Shown: one piece after another, positions 1 to 6,579 of the stretch
Position numbering within the stretch: position 1 is the first letter of the stretch
How the letters are laid out: each line of letters begins with the position of its first letter
Origin: Victivallis vadensis
GTDB taxonomy: Bacteria; Verrucomicrobiota; Lentisphaeria; Victivallales; GWF2-50-93
DNA length: 6,708 nucleotides
Direction: 5' to 3'
NCBI GenBank assembly: GCA_020718525.1
Contig: DYRX01000240.1
Location: forward strand, 1-6,708
The notes under the pieces: model-generated
The model's input: only the letters and a program-made list of their open reading frames with translations
Told to the model about the DNA's origin: nothing
The model's database searches: none
Program-made: the position numbers and the translations under genes

Positions 1-304
1 TTCCGATTTTTCTCTGACTGTAAACCGTAAAACTGTAAACTGGAAACGATTCCTTCCCCCGCCGTTCTTCGAACTATAAGTGGCAGGCAGAGCCACAAAG
101 CGCTTATCCGGAATAGCAAGTCCGCACCCGCAGGACGCAGTCAAGCACATTTTACATATGAATAATGCTATCATTTTACACATTTATGGCATAAACATGG
201 TGTTTTCGCCTTGTTTTTCATCAAATTAGGCATCAAATTAAAAAGATGCGGACCAGGCATTCCTGCCTGCAAATGCCGACATAGATTCAAAAAGAGGATG
301 GACT
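1..304. other. Non-coding region upstream of the ATPase gene
   Basis: No reading frame here looks like a gene. Short direct repeats are visible: ACTGTAAAC at 17-25 and 32-40, CATTTTACA at 148-156 and 172-180 (24-base period), and CATCAAATTA at 219-228 and 231-240 (12-base period). A small hairpin with stem CAGGCA/TGCCTG and a 4-base loop lies at 254-269; no T-run follows, so it is not a typical terminator. The stretch from about 145 to 245 is AT-rich and probably holds the promoter of the downstream gene, but I could not find a -35/-10 pair with acceptable spacing. Confidence 0.5.
219..240 (+). repeat. Tandem CATCAAATTA pair before the ATPase gene
   Basis: Two perfect copies of the 10-mer CATCAAATTA sit at 219-228 and 231-240, separated by GG, giving a 12-base period. 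They lie 65 bases before the ATPase start, in AT-rich DNA likely to contain its promoter. A tandem regulator-binding site is possible, but chance repetition in AT-rich DNA is also possible. No regulator is identified. Confidence 0.3.
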
Positions 305-1636
305 ATGCAGCGACAATTGATGTCAGAGCTTTTGAAATGGAAAAATTCATCACGCCGTAAACCATTGCTAATGCGTGGGGTAAGACAGAGCGGCAAGACG
401 TGGCTGATGAAGGAGTTTGGGCGTCTGCACTATAATGGCACTGCCTATTTCAACTTCGAAAGCCAGCCTCGTCTCAAGGGATTGTTTTCTGGAGAAGTGG
501 ATGTTAACAGCATATTGAATGGTTTGAGCGCCCTGCATGGACAGAAAATCATGCCGGGCAGTTCTTTGATCATTTTTGATGAAATCCAGGAAAGCCCCGA
601 AGCTCTTAACGGCCTGAAATACTTCTGTGAACAAGCTCCGGACTACCATGTCGCCGCGGCTGGTTCCCTCCTCGGCATTACACTTTCCAGCCAGAAAAGT
701 TTTCCTGTGGGTAAGGTCAATTTCTTGGACTTGCACCCGCTTTCTTTTTCGGAATTCCTTTCGGCGCAGGACGCTGAAATTAATGAATATCTAAGCCATA
801 TTTCGAGCATTTCTCGATTGCCAGAGGCGATCGCCGAACGGCTTGAACGGCATTTCCGCAATTATCTGATTATTGGAGGCATGCCGGAAGTCGTTGCAAC
901 ATGGCTGGCCACAAAAGATTACCAGGAGTCGGAAGCCGTTCAGAAGGAAATCCTGCAGTCATACGAGCTTGACTTCGCCAAACATGCACCTAAAGCCGAT
1001 GTCCCTAAACTGTTTCTGCTCTGGAAATCAATTCCTGGCCAACTTGCACGGGAGAACGGCAAATTCATGTATGGAGAGGTCAAGACTGGAGCTCGCGCAC
1101 GTGATTTGGAGGATTCGCTCCGCTGGCTGAATGAGGCAGGATTGGTTTACAGGGTGAATCGCATTGAACGTCCAGGGATTCCTCCATCCGCATATATGAA
1201 TCCAAAGTTTTTCAAATTATATCTTGCCGACACCGGACTTCTCCGGCAGATGGCGCAAGTACCGGCATCAACGATTCATCTGGAACCTGATATCTTTGGT
1301 GAATTCAAGGGGCGGCTTGCCGAGAATTTTGTCTTGCAGGAATTGCGCACAATTCAGAACTCTGACCTCTTTTACTGGACGAGCGGAAATACTGCGGAGA
1401 TTGATTTTGTCCTGCCATATCAGGACGATTTATATCCTGTCGAGGTTAAATCAGGGCTCAATGTCAAGAGTAAGAGCCTGAAACTATACCGTGACAAGTA
1501 TCATTCTGCTCTGGCGTTGAGATTTTCCATGCTGAATTTGCAATGTAACAACGGTCTATTGAACATACCCTTGTATCTAATCGGCCAGCTGCATCTTTTC
1601 TTGGGATTGGCAAGAGGATCAAATTCAAAGTCATAA
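305..1636 (+). CDS. AAA_14/DUF4143-family ATP-binding protein
   Basis: A 443-residue cytoplasmic P-loop ATPase of the widespread family annotated 'ATP-binding protein, DUF4143'. Seen directly: Walker A GVRQSGKT at residues 25-32; Walker B LIIFDE at 88-93 followed by Gln95; an AAAGSLLG segment near 117-124, the usual sensor region. The YLIIGGMPEVV motif at 187-197 opens the DUF4143 part, which includes a winged-helix-like stretch around 257-284. The C-terminus has a PD-(D/E)XK-like pattern: Glu340 in GRLAENF, Asp367 in EIDFV, and Glu380/Lys382 in VEVKSG. The length is normal for the family and no key residue is missing. The ATG start is supported by AGAGG at 293-297. The stop is TAA. There is no operon partner on this strand: 858 bases separate it from the next gene. 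The cellular role of the family is poorly defined; members have been suggested to bind or cut nucleic acid, or to act as accessory or defence-related ATPases. No specific function is claimed. Confidence 0.93.
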   Translation: MQRQLMSELLKWKNSSRRKPLLMRGVRQSGKTWLMKEFGRLHYNGTAYFNFESQPRLKGLFSGEVDVNSILNGLSALHGQKIMPGSSLIIFDEIQESPEALNGLKYFCEQAPDYHVAAAGSLLGITLSSQKSFPVGKVNFLDLHPLSFSEFLSAQDAEINEYLSHISSISRLPEAIAERLERHFRNYLIIGGMPEVVATWLATKDYQESEAVQKEILQSYELDFAKHAPKADVPKLFLLWKSIPGQLARENGKFMYGEVKTGARARDLEDSLRWLNEAGLVYRVNRIERPGIPPSAYMNPKFFKLYLADTGLLRQMAQVPASTIHLEPDIFGEFKGRLAENFVLQELRTIQNSDLFYWTSGNTAEIDFVLPYQDDLYPVEVKSGLNVKSKSLKLYRDKYHSALALRFSMLNLQCNNGLLNIPLYLIGQLHLFLGLARGSNSKS

Positions 1637-1758
1637 TCTCAGACGTTTGAATCCGCGACATCGTTAAAAAATGCAAAATTTAAGCGTATCTTCTTTTTAA
1701 TCAGCGAATAACAATATTTTATCCTTGCTCCTTATCCGATTTGACATGTGAAAATGAA
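1637..1758. other. Non-coding spacer after the ATPase gene
   Basis: This is the first part of the 858-base gene-free gap (1637-2494). It is AT-rich. I see no reading frame of interest and no clear stem plus T-run terminator for the ATPase gene. The remainder of the gap is covered by the repeat, insertion, spacer and promoter entries that follow. Confidence 0.5.
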
Positions 1759-1895
1759 AGTGGCACCTTTTTAGCCGCAGAGTGGCGGAGGGACCTAGCC
1801 TATGGTTTCAACCATAGGAATCCATCGTAAGACAGGATCATGCGTGCTGAAGGCACGCTGTTTCCCCCGCACCGTCCCTACAGGATCCAATGGCT

Positions 1896-1936
1896 GTACG
1901 TATTCAGTAAACTACGTTCGTTTACTGAATCCGTAC
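1896..1936. repeat. Left terminal hairpin of the insertion
   Basis: Outer stem GTACG/CGTAC and inner stem ATTCAGTAAAC/GTTTACTGAAT are separated by a single-base T/C mismatch and enclose a 7-base loop. Compared with the right hairpin, paired positions change together while the loop sequence TACGT is kept. Confidence 0.8.
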
Positions 1937-2060
1937 TAAAATAAAATGCGAAATCGCTTTTTATGTGATTATTTTTCTATAAAATTTCAGAAAAATCGAG
2001 AGAACACTCCTTTTCTGCCATTCTTCAATGAAAAATTTCTGATTTCGCATTTTATTAGAT

Positions 2061-2100
2061 GTAAAGATTCACTGAACGACGTAGTTCAGTGAATATTTAC
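2061..2100. repeat. Right terminal hairpin of the insertion
   Basis: Outer stem GTAAA/TTTAC and inner stem ATTCACTGAAC/GTTCAGTGAAT are separated by a single-base G/A mismatch and enclose a 6-base loop. It is the inverted counterpart of the left hairpin, with four base pairs replaced by different complementary pairs. Confidence 0.8.
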
Positions 2101-2217
2101 CAATGGCTTCCATTTCCCGTCCTGGGGTTGAAAAACCCCAGGCTATATCACATAGCCGCGTTGCGGCTAAAAAAAGCAAAATAGTGCCACTGAAAATCAC
2201 AGAGCTTCGGATCTCTG

Positions 2218-2405
2218 AAGGTCTTCTTATGCCATTCCATATCTAGGCATATATGATTCTCACCCCCGCACCTTACAGAATTCTGAAGAAGTGGATGCGT
2301 TGCGAGTAGAAATTGCTTTTCCTCATTTGATAAAATGTCCCTTTATTTTGGAGGAAAGTCTTGGCGAAGCTCCGAAGAAATCTCAAAAATAATCATGGGA
2401 ATATC
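2218..2405. other. Non-coding spacer before the regulator promoter
   Basis: No credible gene. Weak structure only: TATGCC/GGCATA inverted repeat at 2228-2251 with a 12-base loop, and the 10-base palindrome CAGAATTCTG at 2276-2285. The 10-mer CCCCCGCACC at 2263-2272 also occurs in the dispersed repeat at 1864-1873, perhaps a remnant of another copy, perhaps chance. A strong Shine-Dalgarno-like GGAGGAA at 2350-2356 precedes a TTG at 2361, but that frame does not look coding. Confidence 0.4.
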
Positions 2406-2434
2406 TTGACAAAACTGCTATATAGTAGTACAAT
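2406..2434 (+). promoter_or_regulatory. Sigma-70-type promoter of the regulator gene
   Basis: TTGACA (2406-2411) is a perfect -35 box. It is followed after exactly 17 bases by TACAAT (2429-2434), five of six matches to the -10 consensus. Transcription would begin near 2441, leaving a leader of about 54 bases before the ATG at 2495. It is the strongest promoter-like sequence in the window. Confidence 0.8.
2414..2429. promoter_or_regulatory. Probable operator in the regulator promoter
   Basis: ACTGCTATATAGTAGT is a 16-base palindrome with one mismatched pair. It fills the spacer between the -35 and -10 boxes and touches the first base of the -10. A dimeric repressor bound here would block RNA polymerase. 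The adjacent GntR/LacI-type gene is the obvious candidate, so negative autoregulation is inferred; binding is not shown by sequence alone. Confidence 0.55.
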
Positions 2435-2494
2435 TAGAGGCATACGTCTAGGGGCATCTTTCCAGTTTGTCATTTCTCAGTTCCGGAGTAAACG

Positions 2495-3571
2495 ATGCGC
2501 AGTCATGTTACAAGTCGCGTTTCGGGCGCTGAAAAGGAGCCGAAATATCTTTCTATATGCCGGGAGCTTGGCGATGAAATCAAGAAGCTAGGCATCCCTC
2601 CGCACAGCAAGTTCTTCTCCGAGAACGAGATTGCCAGGCGATTCTCCGTAAGTCCAATGACGGCAAGGCATGCGCTGAATGAAATGCTGGAACGCAAGAT
2701 TGTGGTAAGGCGCAATGCGAGCGGCACTTATGTAGCGCATCCCTTCATTCCCGACAGAAAACTATCAAGCATACTTGTTAGCGGAGGAACAGATGTACTT
2801 AACCGCCTCTTCAACCCGTTCTACTGCGAAATCATAGCAGGTATCCAGGAAAAAGCGTCTGAAAATGCATACAAACTGCTTTTCCACGACGCAGGATTTG
2901 GTTCCACGGAATTGCCGGAACAAATAAGGCGCAAGGAGTGCGACGCGGTCATCGTGGTCGGAAATGTGCCAGAAAATTATCTGACAAAACTTGCAGAGAC
3001 CGGACTCAGAGTCGTTGTCCTTGACAATTTTTGCAATGAGATCCCGTCTGTCAACATTGACAATTATGAGGGAGCAAAGCAGGCAGTTTCGCACTTGATT
3101 TCGAGGGGTGCCAAAAGAATTTTGCACATGGCTCACGGCGATCAGCATGTGCGCACTGCGGAAATGCGCCTGAAAGGCTATGCCGACACGATTGTCGCCG
3201 CCGGACTGCCTTTCGACAAATCCATGATTTTCTACGGGAGATACTGGTTCGAATACGCTGAAAAGAAATTTTCCGCCCTGATTGCCCGGAAAGGCGTCTA
3301 CTTTGACGCAATCTTTGCAGGCAATGATTCCATGGCTCTTGCCGCAATAAGAGTCCTCAGAAAAAAAGGCGTCAGAATACCGGAAGACGTCAAAATTATC
3401 GGTTTTGACGACATCTACGCCTCAAGAATGGCCAGTCCCGCCCTGAGCAGTATCGGTTTCGACAAGAATTTACTCGGGGCAAGGGCATTTGAGCTTTCCA
3501 TACGGCAAAAAGAAACTGGATCAATGCATACAGTCACTCAAGTAAAACTGCTCGAAAGGGAGTCGTCATGA
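2495..3571 (+). CDS. GntR-type HTH / LacI-type sugar-binding regulator
   Basis: A 358-residue cytoplasmic transcription factor, probably a dimeric repressor released or activated by a small ligand such as a sugar. Residues about 16-82 form a GntR-type winged helix: helix-turn-helix around 43-63 (SENEIARRF, then SVSPMTARHALNEM) and a wing with VRRNASGTYVA. Residues from about 91 to the end form a LacI/periplasmic-binding-protein-like effector domain, with the family blocks VNIDNYEGAKQAVSHLISRG, DAIFAGNDSMALAAI and IPEDVKIIGFDD. This architecture resembles AraR of Bacillus and is common in Lentisphaerota. The ATG start has GGAG at 2485-2488, six bases away. The length is complete for the class. 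Its stop codon overlaps the next gene's start as ATGA (3568-3571), suggesting translational coupling. The ligand is unknown. Targets probably include its own promoter. Confidence 0.92.
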   Translation: MRSHVTSRVSGAEKEPKYLSICRELGDEIKKLGIPPHSKFFSENEIARRFSVSPMTARHALNEMLERKIVVRRNASGTYVAHPFIPDRKLSSILVSGGTDVLNRLFNPFYCEIIAGIQEKASENAYKLLFHDAGFGSTELPEQIRRKECDAVIVVGNVPENYLTKLAETGLRVVVLDNFCNEIPSVNIDNYEGAKQAVSHLISRGAKRILHMAHGDQHVRTAEMRLKGYADTIVAAGLPFDKSMIFYGRYWFEYAEKKFSALIARKGVYFDAIFAGNDSMALAAIRVLRKKGVRIPEDVKIIGFDDIYASRMASPALSSIGFDKNLLGARAFELSIRQKETGSMHTVTQVKLLERESS

Positions 3572-4347
3572 AAAAGAAATCCTTCACGCTCATTGAACTC
3601 CTCGTGGTAATTGCGATCATTTCCATTTTGCTGGCGATGATATTGCCTGCTCTTAAAAATGCCAAGGAACAGGCAAAGTCATTGTCGTGCATGAGCAACC
3701 TTAAGCAGATTGGGGCGGCTCAACATTTGTATCTTGCGGATTATTAAGTATTTGCATATTGCGGAAACAACATGTGCGACTGGGCCCGCTCCTTCGATGA
3801 GGCGGCGTGGCCAGGAAAGTACAATGGGGCAACCTGGGGTTTTCCCTATTATTGGACTTGGAGCTACACCTGCCAGGACTACATCAGAAAATGGGAGCTT
3901 CTGCATTGTCCTTCTGATTCGTACTCTGAGCAGTACGGGGATAAAATTCCAAGCTACGACATGAATCATGTCACATTTCCAAAGGCTCCATTGGGCTACG
4001 GCGAAGAGGAGCCGGAATGGGCAGATGGGGCTTACAGCAAAGGAAGTCGCGAAGCCGGTTCTAGAAGATATGCCCAGCTAAAAGCATCCGAATTCAGAGA
4101 CATGTCCAAAATTATTTTGGTCTTTGACATCAATAAAAACTGCTGGCCAGGGGGAGACTCGTCGGGAAGAACCGCCATGGAAGGTCCCGACACGATCGGA
4201 ACAAACGGCTACGACAGGCATCGCATGATAATCAATGGCGTCTGCTCGGACGGGCATGCCGAAGGTAACAAGAAAATGACATGGTGGGAGGGATTCACTG
4301 GAAACCAGATCTCCATGAAGAGGTTCTGGTATCTTTGGAATCAGTGA
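3568..4347 (+). pseudogene. Pseudopilin-like H-X9-DG gene with in-frame stop
   Basis: A type II secretion/type IV pilin-like protein, anchored in the membrane by its N-terminal helix, split by one nonsense codon. Translation from 3568 gives a basic KKKS leader, then FTLIELLVVIAII with Glu at +5 after the expected cleavage point, a hydrophobic helix, the typical CMSNLKQIG segment, and a TAA at codon 60 (3745-3747). The same frame continues without a shift to TGA at 4345-4347, for 259 codons in all counting the TAA. It ends in the diagnostic H-X9-DG motif: His218 and Asp228-Gly229 within RHRMIINGVCSDGHAE. Ser rather than the usual Gly occupies the -1 cleavage position. GGGAG at 3558-3562 serves the ATG, which overlaps the regulator stop. 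As written, the product is a 59-residue fragment. An ATG at 3772 could restart translation of the soluble part but lacks a good ribosome site. A sequencing error or readthrough remains possible. Confidence 0.85.
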
Positions 4348-4405
4348 AATTCTTTGCTGAAAAATATCTATGCGGATTCAGAAGACTGAACTTCCACTTT
4401 TTGAT

Positions 4406-4434
4406 TTGACAGGCGCAATTATGCAAAGTATTGT
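4406..4434 (+). promoter_or_regulatory. Probable promoter of the U32 gene
   Basis: TTGACA (4406-4411), a 17-base spacer and TATTGT (4429-4434, four of six matches to the -10 consensus) lie in the 135-base gap between the broken pseudopilin-like gene and the U32 gene. Transcription would begin near 4441, about 42 bases before the ATG. This suggests the U32 gene can be expressed independently of the regulator unit. Confidence 0.6.
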
Positions 4435-4482
4435 GCAGGCTTTTAGCCCTCTAAAGATTAAGCAAGGTCGGGAAATTCATCC

Positions 4483-6522
4483 ATGGAGCTTCTTGCGCCA
4501 GCCGGCAGTATTGAAACCCTTGTCGCCGCGATTGACGCCGGCGCAGACGCCGTCTATTTCGGTCTTTCGGAATTGAACGCCAGAAGAGGCGCGGCAAACA
4601 TTGCCCACGGAGAACTTGCCGACGCTGTCCGTCTGGCGCATCAGAAGGGGACGAAAGCCTATCTAGCAATCAACACGGACATTGCTCAGAGGGAAATCAG
4701 GCTTTGCGCCAAATATCTTGAGCTGGCGGCTGAAAATTCTGTTGATGCCGTAATCGTCAAAGACCCGGCAATTTTCAAGATGATTCCATTTTTCCCGTCT
4801 CTGCAATTTCATCTGAGCACCCAGGCAGGCATAAGTTCGAGCATGGGAGTCGCCGCCGTCCGCGATTTTGGATTCAAAAGAGTGGTTCTTCCTAGGGAGC
4901 TCAGCTTGGAGGAAATAAGATCCGCATCCTCAGTCCCAGGCATCGAAACTGAAATTTTCATACAGGGCGCTCTCTGCTTTTCCGTTTCGGGGCGCTGTCT
5001 CCTTTCGAGCTGGCTCGGGGGGAGAAGCGGCAATAGGGGACTTTGCGCCAGCCCATGCAGATTCAACTGGCGGGCGTCTGCTTCCGACGAACGACTCTTT
5101 TCCATGAGAGACCTCTGCCTCATCGAAAAAATACCTGAGATAATAAGATCCGGAGCAGCATCGCTCAAAATAGAGGGCAGACTGAAAAATGCGGAATGGG
5201 TTGCGAAGACAGTCGCCTTCTACAGAGACGCCCTTGACGGAAAAGACAAGTCGCAAAATTTGGACGCTCTAGCGGAGCTTGCATCCTACGCCGGTAGAAG
5301 CTTGACGCAAGGTTATTTTGAAAATAAACTGGATGAACTCACTGGAGATTCGGCAAGACCAGGCTCATGTTCGCAGGAAGCGCTTCTGCCGCCTGATTCC
5401 AGACCGACAAGCATTGAAATTAGTGTGGAAAAAATCAAAGATGCCTTTCACTGTGCATTCAAATGCGGATCCTTTTCAGATCAAATTCAAATTTCCGCAG
5501 GAAAATCAGACGAACGAAGATTGAAAGATTTCACGGATATCGCGGAGGGACTTAGGCTGAAGAAATTTCAAGGATACCCCCCTGTCGAACTCACAAGTCC
5601 GTCTCCAGATCTGAAACTGCCATCCGGCGCAGTGAAACAAATCCTGGAAGGGCTTGGAAAATTCATGCACTCAATCTCAAAAAAATCCACAGGGCATCCG
5701 AAGATTAAAATACGACCTGAACTTCAGGAAATGATCGAGGCGCATTCACACGGTTACTCTGCGGACAATCTAAAATCTGTCTCGGACGCCCCGAATCTGA
5801 TCCGCTTCAAGGACTGGGACAAATTCTGCGAGTTCCGCAAAAATAGCAGGGAATGCACTGCGCTGATAGAAAATCCATCCTTGGAAAATCTCTCCTCGCC
5901 TGCCAATGACGATTCAACAAAATGCGCCGTCGCATTTCCGCCAGTTATTTATGAATCGTCAGTTGATAACCTTTCCGAGATTGCGCGGATCTGCGCTCAA
6001 AACGGAATTCAGATCGAGGCAAACTCATGGGACGGATGGAAAATTGCAAAAGTCTCTGGCGCAGAAATCCTAGGAGGCATTGGTCTCATGGTTCTCAACT
6101 CCATGGCGGCGGCTTTTCTAGTCGAAAAAGGATGCCTCCACGCGACGGCATCAATAGAGGCTGACGATGAAAAGCTCCGCGATCTTTGCGCCGCTTCAAG
6201 CGTCCCGATTGCGCTCTATGTCTTCGGGCGCCCTTTGCTCATGATCAGCAGAGCCAAATTGCCGCATAATTCAGGGAAATGTGATGAACATTTTGAAATA
6301 TTAGACCGGAGCGGAGAAAGCTTCCATGTCTCGAAAGAATCTGACTTGACATGCGTGAGGCCAGCAAAATATTTTTCATTTGATGGCGCAGGTCTCAATG
6401 ATATCAGGGTCGCAGTCATATGCGCGGACGCTCCCCCGCAGGGACAAGCCCAGACAAAGGATCCTAGAAATTCTCTGCCAGAACAGATGAAAAGAAAATT
6501 CGCGAATGCCGAGCTGAAGTAG
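4483..6522 (+). CDS. U32-family protein, RlhA-like (DUF3656 type)
   Basis: A 679-residue cytoplasmic protein. U32 proteins are called peptidases, but characterised members (RlhA on 23S rRNA, TrhP on tRNA, UbiU/UbiV in quinone synthesis) are hydroxylation factors carrying an iron-sulfur cluster. The protein opens with MELLAPAGSIETLVAAIDAG, the family's N-terminus, which fixes the start although the ribosome site (GGGA at 4470-4473) is weak. FHLSTQ lies at 109-114. The U32 signature spans Glu157-Ser175, with Cys165 and Cys172, then Cys188 and Cys192, the expected [4Fe-4S] ligands. SLKIEGRLKNAEWV starts at 227. A DUF3656-like middle section covers roughly 300-400. A C-terminal barrel-like part follows, with GLMVLNSMAAA near 530 and VFGRPLLMISRA near 580. 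Length and layout match RlhA (about 650 residues) better than the shorter TrhP or UbiU/V. A role in 23S rRNA hydroxylation is inferred, not proven. The stop is TAG. No partner gene follows before the repeat at 6580. Confidence 0.9.
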   Translation: MELLAPAGSIETLVAAIDAGADAVYFGLSELNARRGAANIAHGELADAVRLAHQKGTKAYLAINTDIAQREIRLCAKYLELAAENSVDAVIVKDPAIFKMIPFFPSLQFHLSTQAGISSSMGVAAVRDFGFKRVVLPRELSLEEIRSASSVPGIETEIFIQGALCFSVSGRCLLSSWLGGRSGNRGLCASPCRFNWRASASDERLFSMRDLCLIEKIPEIIRSGAASLKIEGRLKNAEWVAKTVAFYRDALDGKDKSQNLDALAELASYAGRSLTQGYFENKLDELTGDSARPGSCSQEALLPPDSRPTSIEISVEKIKDAFHCAFKCGSFSDQIQISAGKSDERRLKDFTDIAEGLRLKKFQGYPPVELTSPSPDLKLPSGAVKQILEGLGKFMHSISKKSTGHPKIKIRPELQEMIEAHSHGYSADNLKSVSDAPNLIRFKDWDKFCEFRKNSRECTALIENPSLENLSSPANDDSTKCAVAFPPVIYESSVDNLSEIARICAQNGIQIEANSWDGWKIAKVSGAEILGGIGLMVLNSMAAAFLVEKGCLHATASIEADDEKLRDLCAASSVPIALYVFGRPLLMISRAKLPHNSGKCDEHFEILDRSGESFHVSKESDLTCVRPAKYFSFDGAGLNDIRVAVICADAPPQGQAQTKDPRNSLPEQMKRKFANAELK

Positions 6523-6579
6523 AAAATATCCACTAAAAGCCAGTTTCAATTGGTTCCTAAATGCAAGTGTCTCGAACAG

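Larger units (their letters stand above)
1896..2100. mobile_element. MITE-like 205-bp insertion with hairpin ends
   Basis: A short non-coding insertion inside the dispersed repeat. CAATGGCT flanks it directly at 1888-1895 and 2101-2108, consistent with an 8-bp target duplication; a 7- or 9-bp reading is also possible because flanking bases match by chance. Copy 2 of the host repeat reads straight through the same point (6691-6698) with one copy of the motif, serving as an empty site. The ends form imperfect 60-bp terminal inverted repeats, 1896-1955 against 2041-2100, including a perfect 16-bp match (1940-1955 with 2041-2056). Each terminus begins with its own hairpin. The 85-base core (1956-2040) is AT-rich and has no useful reading frame. 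There is no transposase, so any movement would depend on an enzyme encoded elsewhere. I do not recognise the family. Confidence 0.8.
1759..2217 (-). repeat. Dispersed palindromic repeat, copy 1, interrupted
   Basis: A structured intergenic repeat, placed on the minus strand so that it matches copy 2 (6580-6708). Positions 2101-2217 reverse-complement onto 6580-6698 with about three substitutions and two single-base indels. The inner end, 1878-1887, continues the match at 6699-6708. Structure seen: AGTGGCAC at 1759-1766 answered by GTGCCACT at 2184-2191; stem CCTATGGTT/AACCATAGG at 1799-1818; stem GCGTGC/GCACGC at 1842-1858; stem CCTGGGGTT/AACCCCAGG with loop GAAA at 2121-2142; stem TAGCCGC/GCGGCTA at 2153-2169. 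The two halves look like diverged inverted copies of one design (AGTGGCAC, T-run, AGCCGC, then an AGCCT hairpin). In the hairpins, changed bases are matched on the opposite arm. The insertion at 1896-2100 splits it. No protein is encoded. A REP-like or RNA-structural role is inferred only. Confidence 0.85.

Noticed and set aside
2121..2180. Repeat hairpins as a classical intrinsic terminator
   Set aside because: The run of T residues precedes the TAGCCGC stem when read in the T-bearing direction, and no strong stem is immediately followed by a T-run. A looser role in transcript ends is still possible.
1755..2195. TGAAA direct repeats flanking GTGGCAC/GTGCCAC, as a target duplication of the host repeat
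   Set aside because: Copy 2 shares a further 26 or so bases beyond the GTGCCAC end, so that end is not a clean element boundary. Five A-rich bases can also match by chance.
1759..2217. CRISPR array or tandem repeat
   Set aside because: The repeats are inverted and few in number, with no regular repeat-spacer spacing and no cas gene.
2361..2591. 76-codon frame starting with TTG behind a strong GGAGGAA
   Set aside because: The regulator's promoter and operator lie inside it, it overlaps the first 97 bases of the regulator gene in another frame, and its translation shows no recognisable protein features.
3745..3747. Stop-codon reassignment of TAA
   Set aside because: TAA ends the intact ATPase gene, and the other long genes contain no internal TAA, TAG or TGA.
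4377..4402. TTCAG/CTGAA hairpin with a later TTTTT as terminator of the pseudopilin-like gene
   Set aside because: The stem is only 5 bp and AT-rich, and the T-run begins about 7 bases after it.
4809..5256. Long antisense frames opposite the U32 gene
   Set aside because: They are opposite-strand shadows of strongly conserved U32 coding sequence and show no family motifs or ribosome sites.
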